From assembly GCA_000787465.1 (NCBI GenBank), contig JSYX01000150.1:1-63948 (forward strand): a DNA stretch of 63,948 nt, given 5' to 3'. The DNA is from Thermomucor indicae-seudaticae (taxonomy: Eukaryota; Mucoromycota; Mucoromycetes; Mucorales; Lichtheimiaceae). A model generated the notes under the pieces. It saw only the letters and a program-made list of their open reading frames with translations, made no database searches and was not told the origin of the DNA. Made by a program: the position numbers and the translations under genes. This document shows, piece by piece, positions 33,314-43,821 of this stretch (position 1 is the first letter of the stretch; each line of letters opens with the position of its first letter).

Positions 33314-33809
33314 TTACTCCAGGTCGCCCAATTGTCGGCGAAGGCGAGCGATCTCGGCTGCATAATGCTTTTGTGCGGCGTTGCATTGCCGGATCTGCGC
33401 TCGCAAGCTCGAATTCGTCTCTTCAAGCAAAGAAATGCGTTCCTCGCGTTTTTTTAGTTGCTGTCGCATCTCAGCGACTTGCTTGCAACTTTTCTCCAGC
33501 TGCGCCGTCAGCTCTAGGAAAGACAATCAGGGATATGTTAGTAAACTTTTCCATTTTGCTTTCTATCGGCCGCCCCATGCAGACTCTTACCTGCTACGGC
33601 TTGGGCTGTGTCAGGCGATGGCGGCGGAACAGGAAGGACGGGTGACACTGGGGTCGGAGGTGGAGGTGGGCGTACGAAACTGGTGTTGGGGTTGGGGAAG
33701 GAGATGGTCCACGTAGGTGTGCTTGCTGCACAAAGGAAATCAAGCCATAGAGGCCGAAACATAGAAGGACGAAGATCAAGGCTTTGATGAAGAGCCTGAT
33801 GTTAAGCAT
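33314..33809 (-). pseudogene. Orphan membrane/coiled-coil module, copy B (one frameshift)
   Basis: Exon 1 starts at 33809: MLNIRLFIKALIFVLLCFGLYGLISFVQQ, a single membrane helix with a short lumenal or cytosolic stub, then the proline linker SPSPTPTPVS. A one-base shift follows. The linker resumes in another frame as RPPPPPTPVSP and VPPPSPDTAQAVAG, then a GTAAGA donor. Exon 2 (about 33512-33314, acceptor TTTCCTAG) encodes a coiled coil: LTAQLEKSCKQVAEMRQQL, ERISLLEETNSSLRAQIRQ, AEIARLRRQLGDLE. It is the least damaged copy with C. If the shift is a sequence error it would be a functional gene of about 130 aa. No known family. Confidence 0.6.
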
Positions 33810-36672
33810 GGTGCCGTGTTGGAAGGAGAAAGAAAGGAATGTCGGTTCGAAGAGGGAAAAGAATCGAATTTATATCGAATGCGCCAAGTTTTCTTCCGCC
33901 CTTTGCAAAAAGGGACCTTTCTCTTACCGGATATAACCAGATATCCTACCTCTCGCTTCCTTTCTTATTAAGCACTCGCTCAATGGGTTCGGTATACATC
34001 GAAGCTAGTGGAAGCGTGAGTACGACGGGAGCCCATTTTGCACTTGAGTGTTGTACATGTCACCCCGCCTACCGCAACCCGGCCTTTTGCAAACGAGTTT
34101 CAGGAATGGCTAAAAAAAATATATAAAGCCATTGCAAGTTCCCGGCCTTCCGCAATTTGCAACACCGTTAGCTCCATGTCGCAATAGCCACGTATACAGT
34201 TTCGAAGTTACATGCCATAGTTATCGTTCTAGTACTTCTGTGCTGGCCGAAGATTCGGCGAAAGTCCTTGTCTTCCACACTCGATTAACAAATGAGAGAC
34301 CGCCCAGTTTTCCTTGCGTCGAGTCTTTCACCCACCTGAACAGCGTCAGTCTGGAGCCGGCCCTTCATGAGTACACAAATGAGCCGGGTACCACGTCTTC
34401 ATTTCGGAGAGGCGTAAAGCATGACGACATTGTCACATCGTGCAAATCTGACCACCCGCAGAGTGGACGCGGGAAGAAAAACGTTACTACGAACGTATGT
34501 TCCCGGACTGGCAAAACGATTCTTTGCAATGTCTGTCAACGTCATCTCGCTTTTCGCAATAAAGAAGCATCAAGTTGCGCCATGTGCACCGCTGGCGTAC
34601 AAATGTTGGTGTAGAAGTCTGTGACGAATTGCGAGGCGGTGAAACTGATTGTGCACACGTAATGTCCTCTGGCGAAGGAAAGAACGATGTGGTCAGAAAA
34701 GCGTAAAGTTAAGCGCGGTCTTTCATTCCGTACATACACTATCAAATCTAGTTTCTTCCATGGGCGTATCAAGCCAGCTACAGAGATTCGGAAACACAAA
34801 GATAAAATAAGGATCAATTTAAACAAGAGACAAATGCATCTTTCGTATGGCGAGGTGGTCTTTTCTGTAGCTTTTATTGTTGTTCTATTATTGCTAATAG
34901 CAGATCAATTTAGAAATGGTTAGCTGTATGTGACTATATAAATCCTTTCACGGACAATGAGGTTCAAGGATAGTTGGACATGCCTGTTTCTTCGCCGATG
35001 AATCAAAAATGGGCTTGTTGCATTAGGCGGGGTCCCACTGTATGTATGTCCGAAATTGGAACGTGTGCACCGTCATCAATATATTTTGAGCCAACCATCG
35101 CTTATCTGGTCTTGCAGTCATCAAATGCTAATGTTTCTACAGAGCATGGTCTAAAAGGAAAGATACAAGTACAAATCAAAACTTGAAGGGAAAGCCTTCT
35201 AGTCAGCAGAAATTCCAGAAATAGTTGAGCTGCATAGTTTCTGCCCTCCCTGGACTATATCCACCTTAACTATCGCGTTATTGGCCATCGTCTTTGAGTA
35301 CATTCCCTTGGACGAAGCAGAAATTGAGTCCATCTCAACAGTATCACTCCAATGTGATTTTTCTATTCTAGTTTGGTCTATTCTCCAAAGCAGGTATGAA
35401 ACCTAGTGCACGTAACACCAAGGCATTTTCGATAGCAAGTGAAGGTGCCACGGGAAAAAAGCGTCATGACACGAAAATTATGCGAACGCATAAAATAGAC
35501 CGAGAAAAGCCATTTTTGACTGCTTGTCTGTTCCTTTTGTTAAAGACATTATACCTTTCATCGCTATATCCTATCCGCATGTCTATTAGCTTCACTTAGT
35601 TTCCGTCAGATATTGGTATTAACACGCTTTTCGTGAATAAATATCGAACTTTAAGCGTTACGGTCCACTGTTTACTACACGGGCGCCCCTTTGCGGGCGA
35701 GGATGCTTCCACGCTTGTATATTTACGAATCGTACATACTGCTGTATCAGAGTGCCTTTATGATTGCTCCAGCAGGAGCAGTACTACACTGTACAGCTGC
35801 CCAGGAGAGCAATAAACGGCAAAAAGGATATCAAAGCCAGTTTCACAAGAAACTTTGGTGCGTTCTATACTCCAAGGACCTACATCTCTTTAAAACCATT
35901 TAATGACACGAGCAGCGATGGTTATATATGTTCTATTGATGAGGAATCCGCAGGGCTCAATAAAAGAGGCGAGAACGGTGTATAGGCGATCGAACGGGCT
36001 ACGGGACACACAATCACTCTCTGAGTGCTTAAAGCAAAAGAAAAGATGGCAGACCCGAACAGTAGTATCAGGAAAATATCCTATCTTTGAGGTAAACATA
36101 GCATATCAGGTAATTGGCTCTGTAAACTACCACGCAACATCCAGGCTGCTACGTATGGGACGATCCGGGATCGGGCAAAATTTTGAACAAAAGCGTGACA
36201 GAGAGACCCGGGAAGCTCTGAAGGCGTTCATTTTCAACTCCGTATAGGACGCCGCAAAAGCAGACGCATTAAGGTAAAACTTATAAAGTGGGCGGTTCCC
36301 AATATCCCTCCAGAAACTTGGATGAGGATTGCACATCACGATGGTATCGTTGGTCAATTGTAATCTTATAGTGTCTATGGCAACGATCACTTGCTTTTCC
36401 CTTTGCGCAATGACTGCCGACATTTGCTCACCTCTCAGAGGGACGATATGGCCAAGTGCTAACTCAGGTAAAACACGTACAAGATATCTAGAGTGAATCA
36501 GGACGAGGGGTGACAGTGGTGTTATGGAATCGATTTTCTTCTACTGTAACGGTTTGTTATGCACTATGGGACTTGTGCGAGATCATATGGTTTCGAAACG
36601 CTTACGAGAGGAAATAAAGAACAAGGTTTCCCTATAATCGTTTCGCTTCGCCTCGTCTCGTCTCGTCTGGAG
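33810..36672. other. Accessory intergenic, upstream homology of module B
   Basis: 33810-34060 matches the region upstream of copy C (37485-37740), e.g. GGAGCCCATTTTGC in both, so the duplicated module includes its promoter. Beyond that only ORFs without motifs; one (34542-34826, minus) begins with a signal-peptide-like stretch but has no support. 36480-36672 matches the flank of the inverted block at 39810-39990. Confidence 0.45.
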
Positions 36673-37041
36673 ATGTCGGAATTCCTTGAAAAAGACGTCA
36701 TATTCGGCAGACACCCTAGCAGATATCAGAATAAGCCTTGGCAGGCTTTATCGTCTTCAACGTCAATTCCTCGGGGACCGAGTCTGTTAAGAACTATATG
36801 CTCTAGGTGGGTTCATATGACCATCGTCTGCAGTACAAATCCGTATCAGGCGGGGACAAGAGCTGTACTGCTGTACGTTTTATTGATAAAGGGGGAAGGG
36901 AAAGGGAAAGGGGAAGGGGACTGCACTGATAATAATAATAATAATAATAATGGTAAAAAGACAAAAGAGAACTGCTCTCAGTCGAAATCCGACTCTTCGT
37001 CCTCTAGCTGCCTGCGAAGACGAGCTATCTCGCGCGAGTAG
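36673..37041 (+). CDS. Putative small partner protein M2 of the orphan module
   Basis: ORF of 122 aa starting MSEFLEKDVIFGRHPSRYQ. The first 65 residues match M3 (39806-39609) and M1 without gaps, even though the DNA has diverged, which suggests coding constraint. The last 40 residues (GEGKGKGEGD, then a run of Asn) read through an AAT repeat and antisense to copy C, so the true end may be earlier. Convergent and overlapping with copy C. No known domain. Could instead be duplicated non-coding flank. Confidence 0.32.
   Translation: MSEFLEKDVIFGRHPSRYQNKPWQALSSSTSIPRGPSLLRTICSRWVHMTIVCSTNPYQAGTRAVLLYVLLIKGEGKGKGEGDCTDNNNNNNNGKKTKENCSQSKSDSSSSSCLRRRAISRE
36930..36951. repeat. AAT trinucleotide microsatellite
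   Basis: Uninterrupted run of AAT/ATA units between the partner ORF and the 3' end of copy C. Confidence 0.7.
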
Positions 37042-37484
37042 TGCTTTTGGGCGGTCGTGCACTTTCTGAGCTGGGCTTTCAAATTCACAATGGTTTCCTC
37101 TAACGAAGAAATTCTCTTGTCGCGTTTTTGTATCGCACGTCGCAGGTCGGCGACTCCTTTCTTGCATTTGTCCAGTTTCCTGGACAGATCTAGAGGAGAC
37201 GATTCAGGGATATGCTGAGACTCTTTTCCACATTGCTTTCCCGCAGCCACTTCCTTGCAGACGCTTACCTTTGATCATTTCGGCCTTTCCAGGCGACGGC
37301 GGCGGAACCGGAAGGACGGGCGAGACTAGTGTTGGGGCCGGAGGAGGGAAAACCGGTGTCGGGCTTGGGCGAGGCGATGGCACTCCTCTCTGCTGTGTTT
37401 CCAGCACAAACGAAACCCAGTCATACACGCAGAAACAGACGAGGGCGAAGATCAAAGCGTTGATAATGACTTTTTGTTAAGCAT
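36978..37484 (-). pseudogene. Orphan membrane/coiled-coil module, copy C (one frameshift)
   Basis: The ATG at 37484 reads MLNKKSLSTL and stops. One base later the frame NALIFALVCFCVYDWVSFVLE (membrane helix) opens and runs through the proline linker (SPRPSPTPVFPPPAP, VLPVPPPSPGKAEMIKG). A GTAAGC...CTCTAG intron of about 83 nt follows, then the coiled coil (LSRKLDKCKKGVADLRRAI, ISSLEETIVNLKAQLRK, YSREIARLRRQLEDEESDFD). Everything after the fifth codon is intact. Either a decayed gene or one base lost in sequencing. Confidence 0.6.
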
Positions 37485-38954
37485 GGTGCTTGAAGTAAAT
37501 GAGGAAGAAAAGAATATCGCTTACAAAGAGAGAAAAGGATTCAATTTATTTGAATGGCGCTAATCTTTTTTCCACCCTTCCCAAGGAAAGGGGCCCTCCC
37601 CTCCCGGCATACAACGGAATATCCTGCCTTCCGATTCCTTTCTCATTAAGCATTCTTCACAGGTTTTGCTAGACATTGAAGCTGGTGGAAATATAAGCAT
37701 GACAGGAGCCCATTTTGCCCTCCCGTGTTGCGTCTTCTAAGTTTGGAAATAGAGCGCCGACGTCCCTGCGGGCTATTGCTCTCTTTTGTGATAGCTTCTT
37801 TTCCGCATACTTGGGCGAACCAGTGCCTATCAGGTCATGGCGTCTACATGTGCACTCTCCTGACGTCTCTACAGTCGATTTAGTCATAAGAGATTTAAAG
37901 ATATTTCAATTTAGTGATCCTTTTTTTGCTTTCCCCAGGTATGTAGGCAGGAAAGACCACTATGTTTCGTTCAGTGGTCAGTGAACGCGCTTTTGCCATT
38001 ATGTCGCCCAATCAGAATCCAACCAGCGCATTATTTCTGGCTTTTTTGTGCATTTCAACTCTCTCTGCTTTCTCAGTTTCACTGTTTCTAAACACGACTG
38101 ACATATCAATTACTCTCTTGCTCCAGAGGATGCGAGCACTTGGACAGACCCTCTTTGTTTTTTGTCAAAGAACCTCAACACAACTTTCTCTTCGTGTAAT
38201 GTCTGTGTCGTGGCTACTAAAGTGACGACTTTGCTGCTGCGGCAACTGCTTAATACCATGTAAGCTAACGACGTATAACTAATGAACATGCAGAGGATGA
38301 AAGCCTTGTACGTACTTACGCTTCTCTGTCTGGTTGCCAACATCTTCGAACCGCATCCACAGTCTCCTGGACTTACGTTACTACGAACAATCCCGAAGTT
38401 TGTTGCAATGGGAACCTTCTTTAGCCCACCATGACACGTTTTGGGCCGTGTCCGAGATTTACCGATGAAAAGCCATAAACAGAGCTGTGTTCGCATTTTG
38501 TGCTACCTCAGTTGTAAGCAGATCTTTTCTACTAAGGCTACAAGCTACCGCTTTCTAAAGACCTACAATTCCTACCTTAGAAAAATACGGCGCGCTTCAT
38601 GATAGCTAACCATAAGATACGTCTTTTTAGCATCGGCTCCTGGTCCATTAGGGGACTACATGCACAGATAAGCTGTGCGCACGGTGCAGACATGGAAGGT
38701 GAACTCAAATTTGATTGAGTGAAATTTCAATTTCGTTATCACTTTCAGCGTTCTGGGGAGCGATCACTAACTCGAGCTCTTACTGGAGTGAAAATTTTGT
38801 ATAGTAGTCATTTTATGGTTTTCTTAGGATGATCACTTAGAAAGGCCGCTTTTTGCAAAGGGTGGGAAAAAACTTGGCGTATTCAATATCAATTCGATCC
38901 TCTTCCGTCTTCGAACCCGATATTCCTTTCCTCACTTTTTCCTACTAGCAAAAG
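37485..38954. other. Spacer between inverted copies C and D
   Basis: 1.5 kb between the facing 5' ends of copies C and D. Proximal 250 bp on the C side match the upstream region of copy B. The middle has ORFs with hydrophobic stretches (e.g. 38010-38140 plus strand) but no recognisable protein. Confidence 0.4.
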
Positions 38955-39486
38955 GTTAACGCCACCAAATTCTGCAAGACCTTGATTTTCGTCCTCCTGT
39001 GCCTTTGCATTTATGATTTCGTGTCCTTTCTGCAGCAAAAACACGAGAGACGGGGACCGTCACCTCTTCCAACGGCAGCCACCCGCTTCCTCTGGCCCGC
39101 CTCCGCCGCCGACACCAGTCTCGCCTTTGACGGCCGTCCCACCCCCGCCGTCTAGAAGCCGAGGTCGTACGAGGTAAGAGTCGGCAAGGGAGCGGCTGAA
39201 GGAAAGCAAAACCGAAGGTGTCATTGAGCATATCCCTGGTCGCCTCCGCTAGATCTGACCAGGCAGCTGCAGCAAGGCAGGAAACAAGTTGCTGACCTGC
39301 AACACCGACTGCAAGAACGCGATGAACAATGGCCGTTCTTGAACAAACGATTGCAAGTTTACGCGTTCAGCTTCGCGCCAATGCGCGACCACCCAGCAGC
39401 ATTACTTCAGGGAAATCGCTAGCCTTCGGGGACGATTGAGCGAGCTGGAGTCGAATTTGCAGCAGGAGCAAGCTGACGGCAGTTAG
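38955..39486 (+). pseudogene. Orphan membrane/coiled-coil module, copy D (most decayed)
   Basis: The membrane helix is clear (KTLIFVLLCLCIYDFVSFLQQ), but where B and C have ATGCTTAAC this copy has GGTTAACGCC, so no start. A frameshift in the linker separates SPLPTAAT from PASSGPPPPPTPVSP. After the intron (acceptor CTCCGCTAG near 39251) the coiled coil begins in frame (LTRQLQQGRKQVADLQ), shifts, then ends EIASLRGRLSELESNLQQEQ. Opposite orientation to A-C. Followed by a poly-T tract at about 39507-39529. Confidence 0.6.
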
Positions 39487-39608
39487 TATATTTAAAACTT
39501 CTATTTTTTTTTTCTTTTTTTTTTTTTTTCAAGTATCCCTTGCAGTTTCTTCTTTTTTTTGTTATTAATAAATCATATAGCAGTGTCTTTTGATTATCAG
39601 TTTACCAA

Positions 39609-39806
39609 TTACAATCGCGACTCTTGCCCCTGATATTGGTTTGTTCTGCAGATCCTAGTCATGCGACCTTCCCAGAGTATGTAAGCTCTTAGCTGGCTTA
39701 GTCCTTGATGTATTGACGTTGAAGACGATAGTCCCGACAAAAGCTGATTCTGATACGTGCTAAAACGTGTACCCGATATAGCGCCTTTTTCACCGTATTC
39801 TGACAT
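39609..39806 (-). CDS. Putative small partner protein M3 of the orphan module
   Basis: 65-aa ORF, MSEYGEKGAISGTRFSTYQ, LSSSTSIHQGLSQLRAY, ending YQGQESRL. Gap-free match to the first half of M2 and to relic M1. Convergent with copy D, as M2 is with copy C. The flank upstream (39810-39990) matches that of M2, including a run of TCGCCTCGTC-type repeats just before the ATG. Function unknown; coding status rests only on conserved frame. Confidence 0.3.
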   Translation of the reverse strand: MSEYGEKGAISGTRFSTYQNQLLSGLSSSTSIHQGLSQLRAYILWEGRMTRICRTNQYQGQESRL

Positions 39807-42139
39807 CCCTAGGCGAGACGCGACGAGGCGAAGCGATTATTTGGAAACGCCTTGTTTTTGATTTCCTCTTGGAAGCGTTTCAAAACCAGATGACCTCCTG
39901 CGGGTTTCGCAGTGCACAACAAACTGTTACAATCAAAGAAACCAACTACTCCATAACACCATTGTCATTCTTCGCCCTGATTCACTCTAAATCCATTCTA
40001 TATGAGCTGGCCTTCTATCGTCCATTGGAAGTCTAGGATCTTCACTGGGTTCTGTCGCGGGATTCCAAGTCCAAGGATATTGCGGTGGCCATGGCTGAGC
40101 AAATATCAGCAGTCATTGTGGAAAGGTATAAGCCAGAGATCTTTGCCACAGTGTAGCGGCCCTACAGACGCAATGCGCGGGACAAGTATCTACCGACAAT
40201 CAAGGTAGCAGAGGAGCACTGATGGATACTACCTAGAATAGAGTATATAGACGTTCGTCTTTGACACACACAATCGCCGCCAACGGCTTTTGAATTGCAA
40301 TATCACTTCGGCTGTTCTTCAAGACTCAAATCTTTGATGCGTACGCTGGAGCAGCACTCTAAGCTCATGTTCTACGTCCTCCGGACGTTTACCTGTCACA
40401 AAGATGTGCAGAGGCCTGTAAAAGGGACGCATTCATTTTTTTTCAAACTGCTATGTATCTTGTTCTGCTTCATGTATCAAAACGCTCCAAAAATACAATG
40501 GATCCAACGCGTCTCGACTACTATTGTCTTTGATATGAAGATGTTTCGTGGGCTTCATTGGATGCCTGGCATAGTGCTGAAAACGCGAGGTTGGGGGGGG
40601 GGGAAGATCTTAAACCACCGATGTCCGCTACTCGGACATCTTCGCGTTTTGTTCACTTGTCGTTATGGTTTCTCTCTTCGATCTGGCTTTACGACATCGA
40701 TCGTAAATGTGATGCCCTGAGCCCTGCACCATCTCACTGATTCTCCTGTAAGCAACGTAACAATTTCTGGTATCATAATCAAGACCAGTAATTTCTGTGC
40801 AAACACGATTGACAGGAGGGACCACGATTGGAGAATGTCCCTGGAAAAATGTTCAGAAATGAGTAAGTGTGCGTTCAATGGCGCCGCGGTGCGCTCATAA
40901 TCTTTGGTTTCTAGAGATGTGTTTACGGTCATACTTTCTACTCCGCTGCTGCAAGAAGACGAGTTGAATTTTGGAGGTCGACTCAGCGTCCAAAAAAAGC
41001 GCATCTGTTCAACTTAACAGCTAATTAATAATTAACGGCTGTCGCCGTCATACAGCACAACGTTTGCATCTTGCACCCATTGTATCGAGATATATGTACT
41101 TTGGAAAACTGTAAGCACACATTCGCTGAAAAGAAGTATTGACTGATGTTTCTTGTCGGGCCAGGAGCCCGTTGGGTCCAACAGATTATCGAACGAATCT
41201 GGTCTAACCTTGACCCGTTAGACTCGTTAAGCAGCGGTAGCATCAAGTAATGCAGCAGAGCTCTGGTACAGTACAAGGAGAAGAAATAAACCATATGATG
41301 CTGCTGCTGCTGCTACTACTAAAAGTTTCTAACAGATATTATACCGTAATTGGGGGCGGTGGACAACATACTGAACCCGTACGGCTCGGTAAGGGCCGGT
41401 TAACAATCCTATCGATTCGAGTTCAATTTGGACGCGCTTCGATAGACCCGATGAGAAACACCACCAGCGCCACCAGCTGGCATATCATCAACACATTGAA
41501 AACGCTCGCGATCGCAACACCGACGGATATAATCGTGATGCCAGATGAAGTCGAGGACGACGCAATGTTGTAGAAGCACTTATGGCCGAATTTCAACTTT
41601 CAAGTATAGACATTATGTCTATCGCTGAGGCACGTGGCTTTTATCTCGGCGCAGAGAAGGCTATAGGGATGATTCACAAGATAGAAGGGTGCAGATGAGC
41701 GAGGGACACAGATAAGGATATAAGGATGAATAAAAACAGACAAGGGCATCATCATCATCATCATCCTCATAGTGTTCTTTTGTGATGTGCATTTTTTGAG
41801 CGTTAGGTGGCTGCCATGTCTGTCAAAATGATGAACAGGAATGGTGAAATACTCCTGCCTGGAGTCTTTTCGATTAAATTTGGACTTCGCCCTCTACGTA
41901 GTGGCGCCACCGCGGGTGATGAGGTTACTTTTTCCTGGTATGGCCGTTTGCGACCTAGGATTCTTTCCCTGCGCGACCTAAGATTCTTGCCTGCGCAGCT
42001 CTCCCCAAGTTGAATATCATGCTTGGCATACCGCACCCGTTCTTCCTTCGCTTCTGTCGTGTTCCTTACTGCACGGTCCAAAATCTTCTGGTCGCCTTGG
42101 TGCATACGGCCTACTTTGCGTCGTCAAGTGCCTTGTGCT
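39807..42139. other. Accessory intergenic with hairpin repeat
   Basis: 2.3 kb. Contains the second 113-bp hairpin repeat (40620-40732) and a CAT repeat near 41746-41765. Around 40040-40230 one plus-strand frame reads SKDIAVAMAEQISAVIVERY, a stop, then RPYRRNARDKYLPTI, apparently the remains of a gene I cannot name. Confidence 0.35.
40620..40732. repeat. Dispersed 113-bp repeat with terminal hairpin, copy 2
   Basis: Same length and same perfect 8-bp hairpin as copy 1 at 76-188. The minus-strand frame is longer here (MVQGSGHHIYDRCRKAR to AKMSE, then stop inside the hairpin). It is immediately preceded by a run of ten G at about 40590-40600. Confidence 0.6.
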
Positions 42140-42890
42140 CCCAATAGAGCTCGAACATCCGAGTTCTCTTCGTTCAAGTCTTGCAGGGGAAAAAGGTTGG
42201 CGCGATCCCATCACAACAGCAGCCGAATAACCAAAAGCAGCAGGCCACCAACACCGAGAGGACCTTCCTTGTTTGATGTGAATCCTTGGACGTGACGCTC
42301 TGATTTTGCAGCTGAATACAATGGTCAACCTATCGACGTCAGCAGCCGTGCGCCAGCCCTTGCCATGAGCCGCGGCCCTCATCATCATCATTTCCTAGTT
42401 ATCGTCCCCCCTCCTGCTTCTTCAGTGACCGCAACTGGACACCCAACGCAACCACCGATTCCAGTATCAATAATAACAACACCCTACATGATGAGAGCAG
42501 TCGAGGGACTTTGATCATTCGCCGCTTCGGAGATCAGCGAAAGTTGGGCAAGATTGCTGCCTTAAACGAGCGGATACATACAGGATCTCAGACGAGCAAA
42601 GAAGAAGCCGGGATCTTTGGTACCCAGAAGATGGAACAAGCGGTTTGGGAGGAGGTTCATCAATGCATGGTGCATTTCTCTACGGAGTCGTTGTTCACTG
42701 GATAAGATGACGACTACGGTACGGTAGTCTGCTTTAAAGCATGCGGCCTTGAATCTGTTCATGAGCACTTTATAGGCGCAAAAATTCCAATTGCGTACGT
42801 TATCTTTGACCAGATCAAAAGAGACACGTCTTCGTTTAAATATCAGTACGATCCTGGTCTAATCGTAGGTATCACGTAAATTTGTCTGTT
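42140..42890 (+). pseudogene. Partial decayed copy of the acyl-CoA-binding protein gene
   Basis: Matches the 3' half of the gene at 9318-11068 in opposite orientation: RTSEFSSFKS, PTPRGPSLFD...NPW, NNNNTLHDESSRGTL, IAALNERI, then FKACGLE...AKIPIAYVIFDQIK against LKHAAWN...[14 protein letters not shown] of the parent. Several frameshifts, and the membrane helix is destroyed. The region equal to the parent's last intron is still present before TCTGCTTTAAAG, so this is a DNA-level duplication, not a retrocopy. The ACBP domain itself was not found. Confidence 0.65.
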
Positions 42891-43074
42891 TGGATGCCAA
42901 TCAACAATAAAACTCCTAGACACCCCTCTGTCTCTTTATACAAACACACATGACCTCATTTTCTCCATTTACGTATACAATATATTCTGTCTCGTTACCC
43001 GTTTCCTTCTCTCTTCTTTGGTCTCCTATTCTTTTTCTTTCCGTACTCTCTTTCTTTCACAACCATTCGTTACA

Positions 43075-43548
43075 ATGAGCCAGTCCGACGGTCCTAGTCC
43101 CATGCAACGCTTAAGGCACATTCAAAGTCAACCCGCCATGCGTTCGCAATCACCATTATCGTCTTCATCGTCGTCGTCAAAGTCTTCTTCTACCACCACT
43201 CTTATCAATCGAACACAGCACAAGTTACTGCTTCAGCGACAATCATTCTTAGCGGACGACAAGGATTATCTGGACCATCCTGCCAATATGCGCCGGTTGA
43301 CCAAAGAATTGGACCGGGTCAACCGCGAGTATCGCTCGATCCGATATTTTGAAGACCCGATGGCGGACTCTTTTCGTCGCGTGGTGGCGTCCCACCCGCA
43401 CTTATCATTACGGAGAGCTTCCGCACAAGAATGCTTTTCATCACAACAACCACATCATCAGGGTTTCTTTAGTCGCTTATGGTTTGGTTCTTCGCCACCC
43501 AAACGCCACGACGCTTCTTCCCATGCCGGCTCTGTCGAAGCAAAATAA
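43075..43548 (+). CDS. Orphan fungal protein with charged helical core
   Basis: Single-exon 157-aa ORF with a CT-rich leader. A Ser-rich N terminus ([19 protein letters not shown]) precedes a charged block (about 75-110): ADDKDYLDHPANMRRLTKEL, then DRVNREYRSIRYFEDPMADSFRRV, likely helical. A basic/Ser C terminus ends GFFSRLWFGSSPP. I do not recognise a named family. In-frame ATG at 43018 would add 19 residues but lies in the pyrimidine leader. Convergent with the G-beta gene (273 bp). Confidence 0.6.
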   Translation: MSQSDGPSPMQRLRHIQSQPAMRSQSPLSSSSSSSKSSSTTTLINRTQHKLLLQRQSFLADDKDYLDHPANMRRLTKELDRVNREYRSIRYFEDPMADSFRRVVASHPHLSLRRASAQECFSSQQPHHQGFFSRLWFGSSPPKRHDASSHAGSVEAK

Positions 43549-43821
43549 TAATTTTTTTCTTTAAAAAAGAGAAAAAAATTTCTTTATCATGACGACAACT
43601 GCTGTTTCCCTTAGCAGCTCATATCAGATAGGACCCGCATTGTGAGCTCAAGGAGGATATCGTGCGATTATAAAAAAGGGAATGTGACGGAATAAGGCTA
43701 CAGATAAGGAGAGGAACCGTGGTGGGGGGGTGGGGCTGGGGCATAAAAAAGAAAAAGCAAGGAGGTATTCAGCGAGGAGTAATACAAAGTGGGGATGGGG
43801 GATATCAAACTTTTTTTTTCG

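Noticed and set aside
34542..34826. Minus-strand ORF with signal-peptide-like start MFKLILILSLCFRISVAG
   Set aside because: No homology or structure after the leader; it lies in decayed duplicated DNA. Kept only as a note.
37204..37455. Reading copy C from a non-ATG start as an intact gene
   Set aside because: The ATG is present just upstream in the wrong frame, which fits a frameshift better than a non-ATG start.
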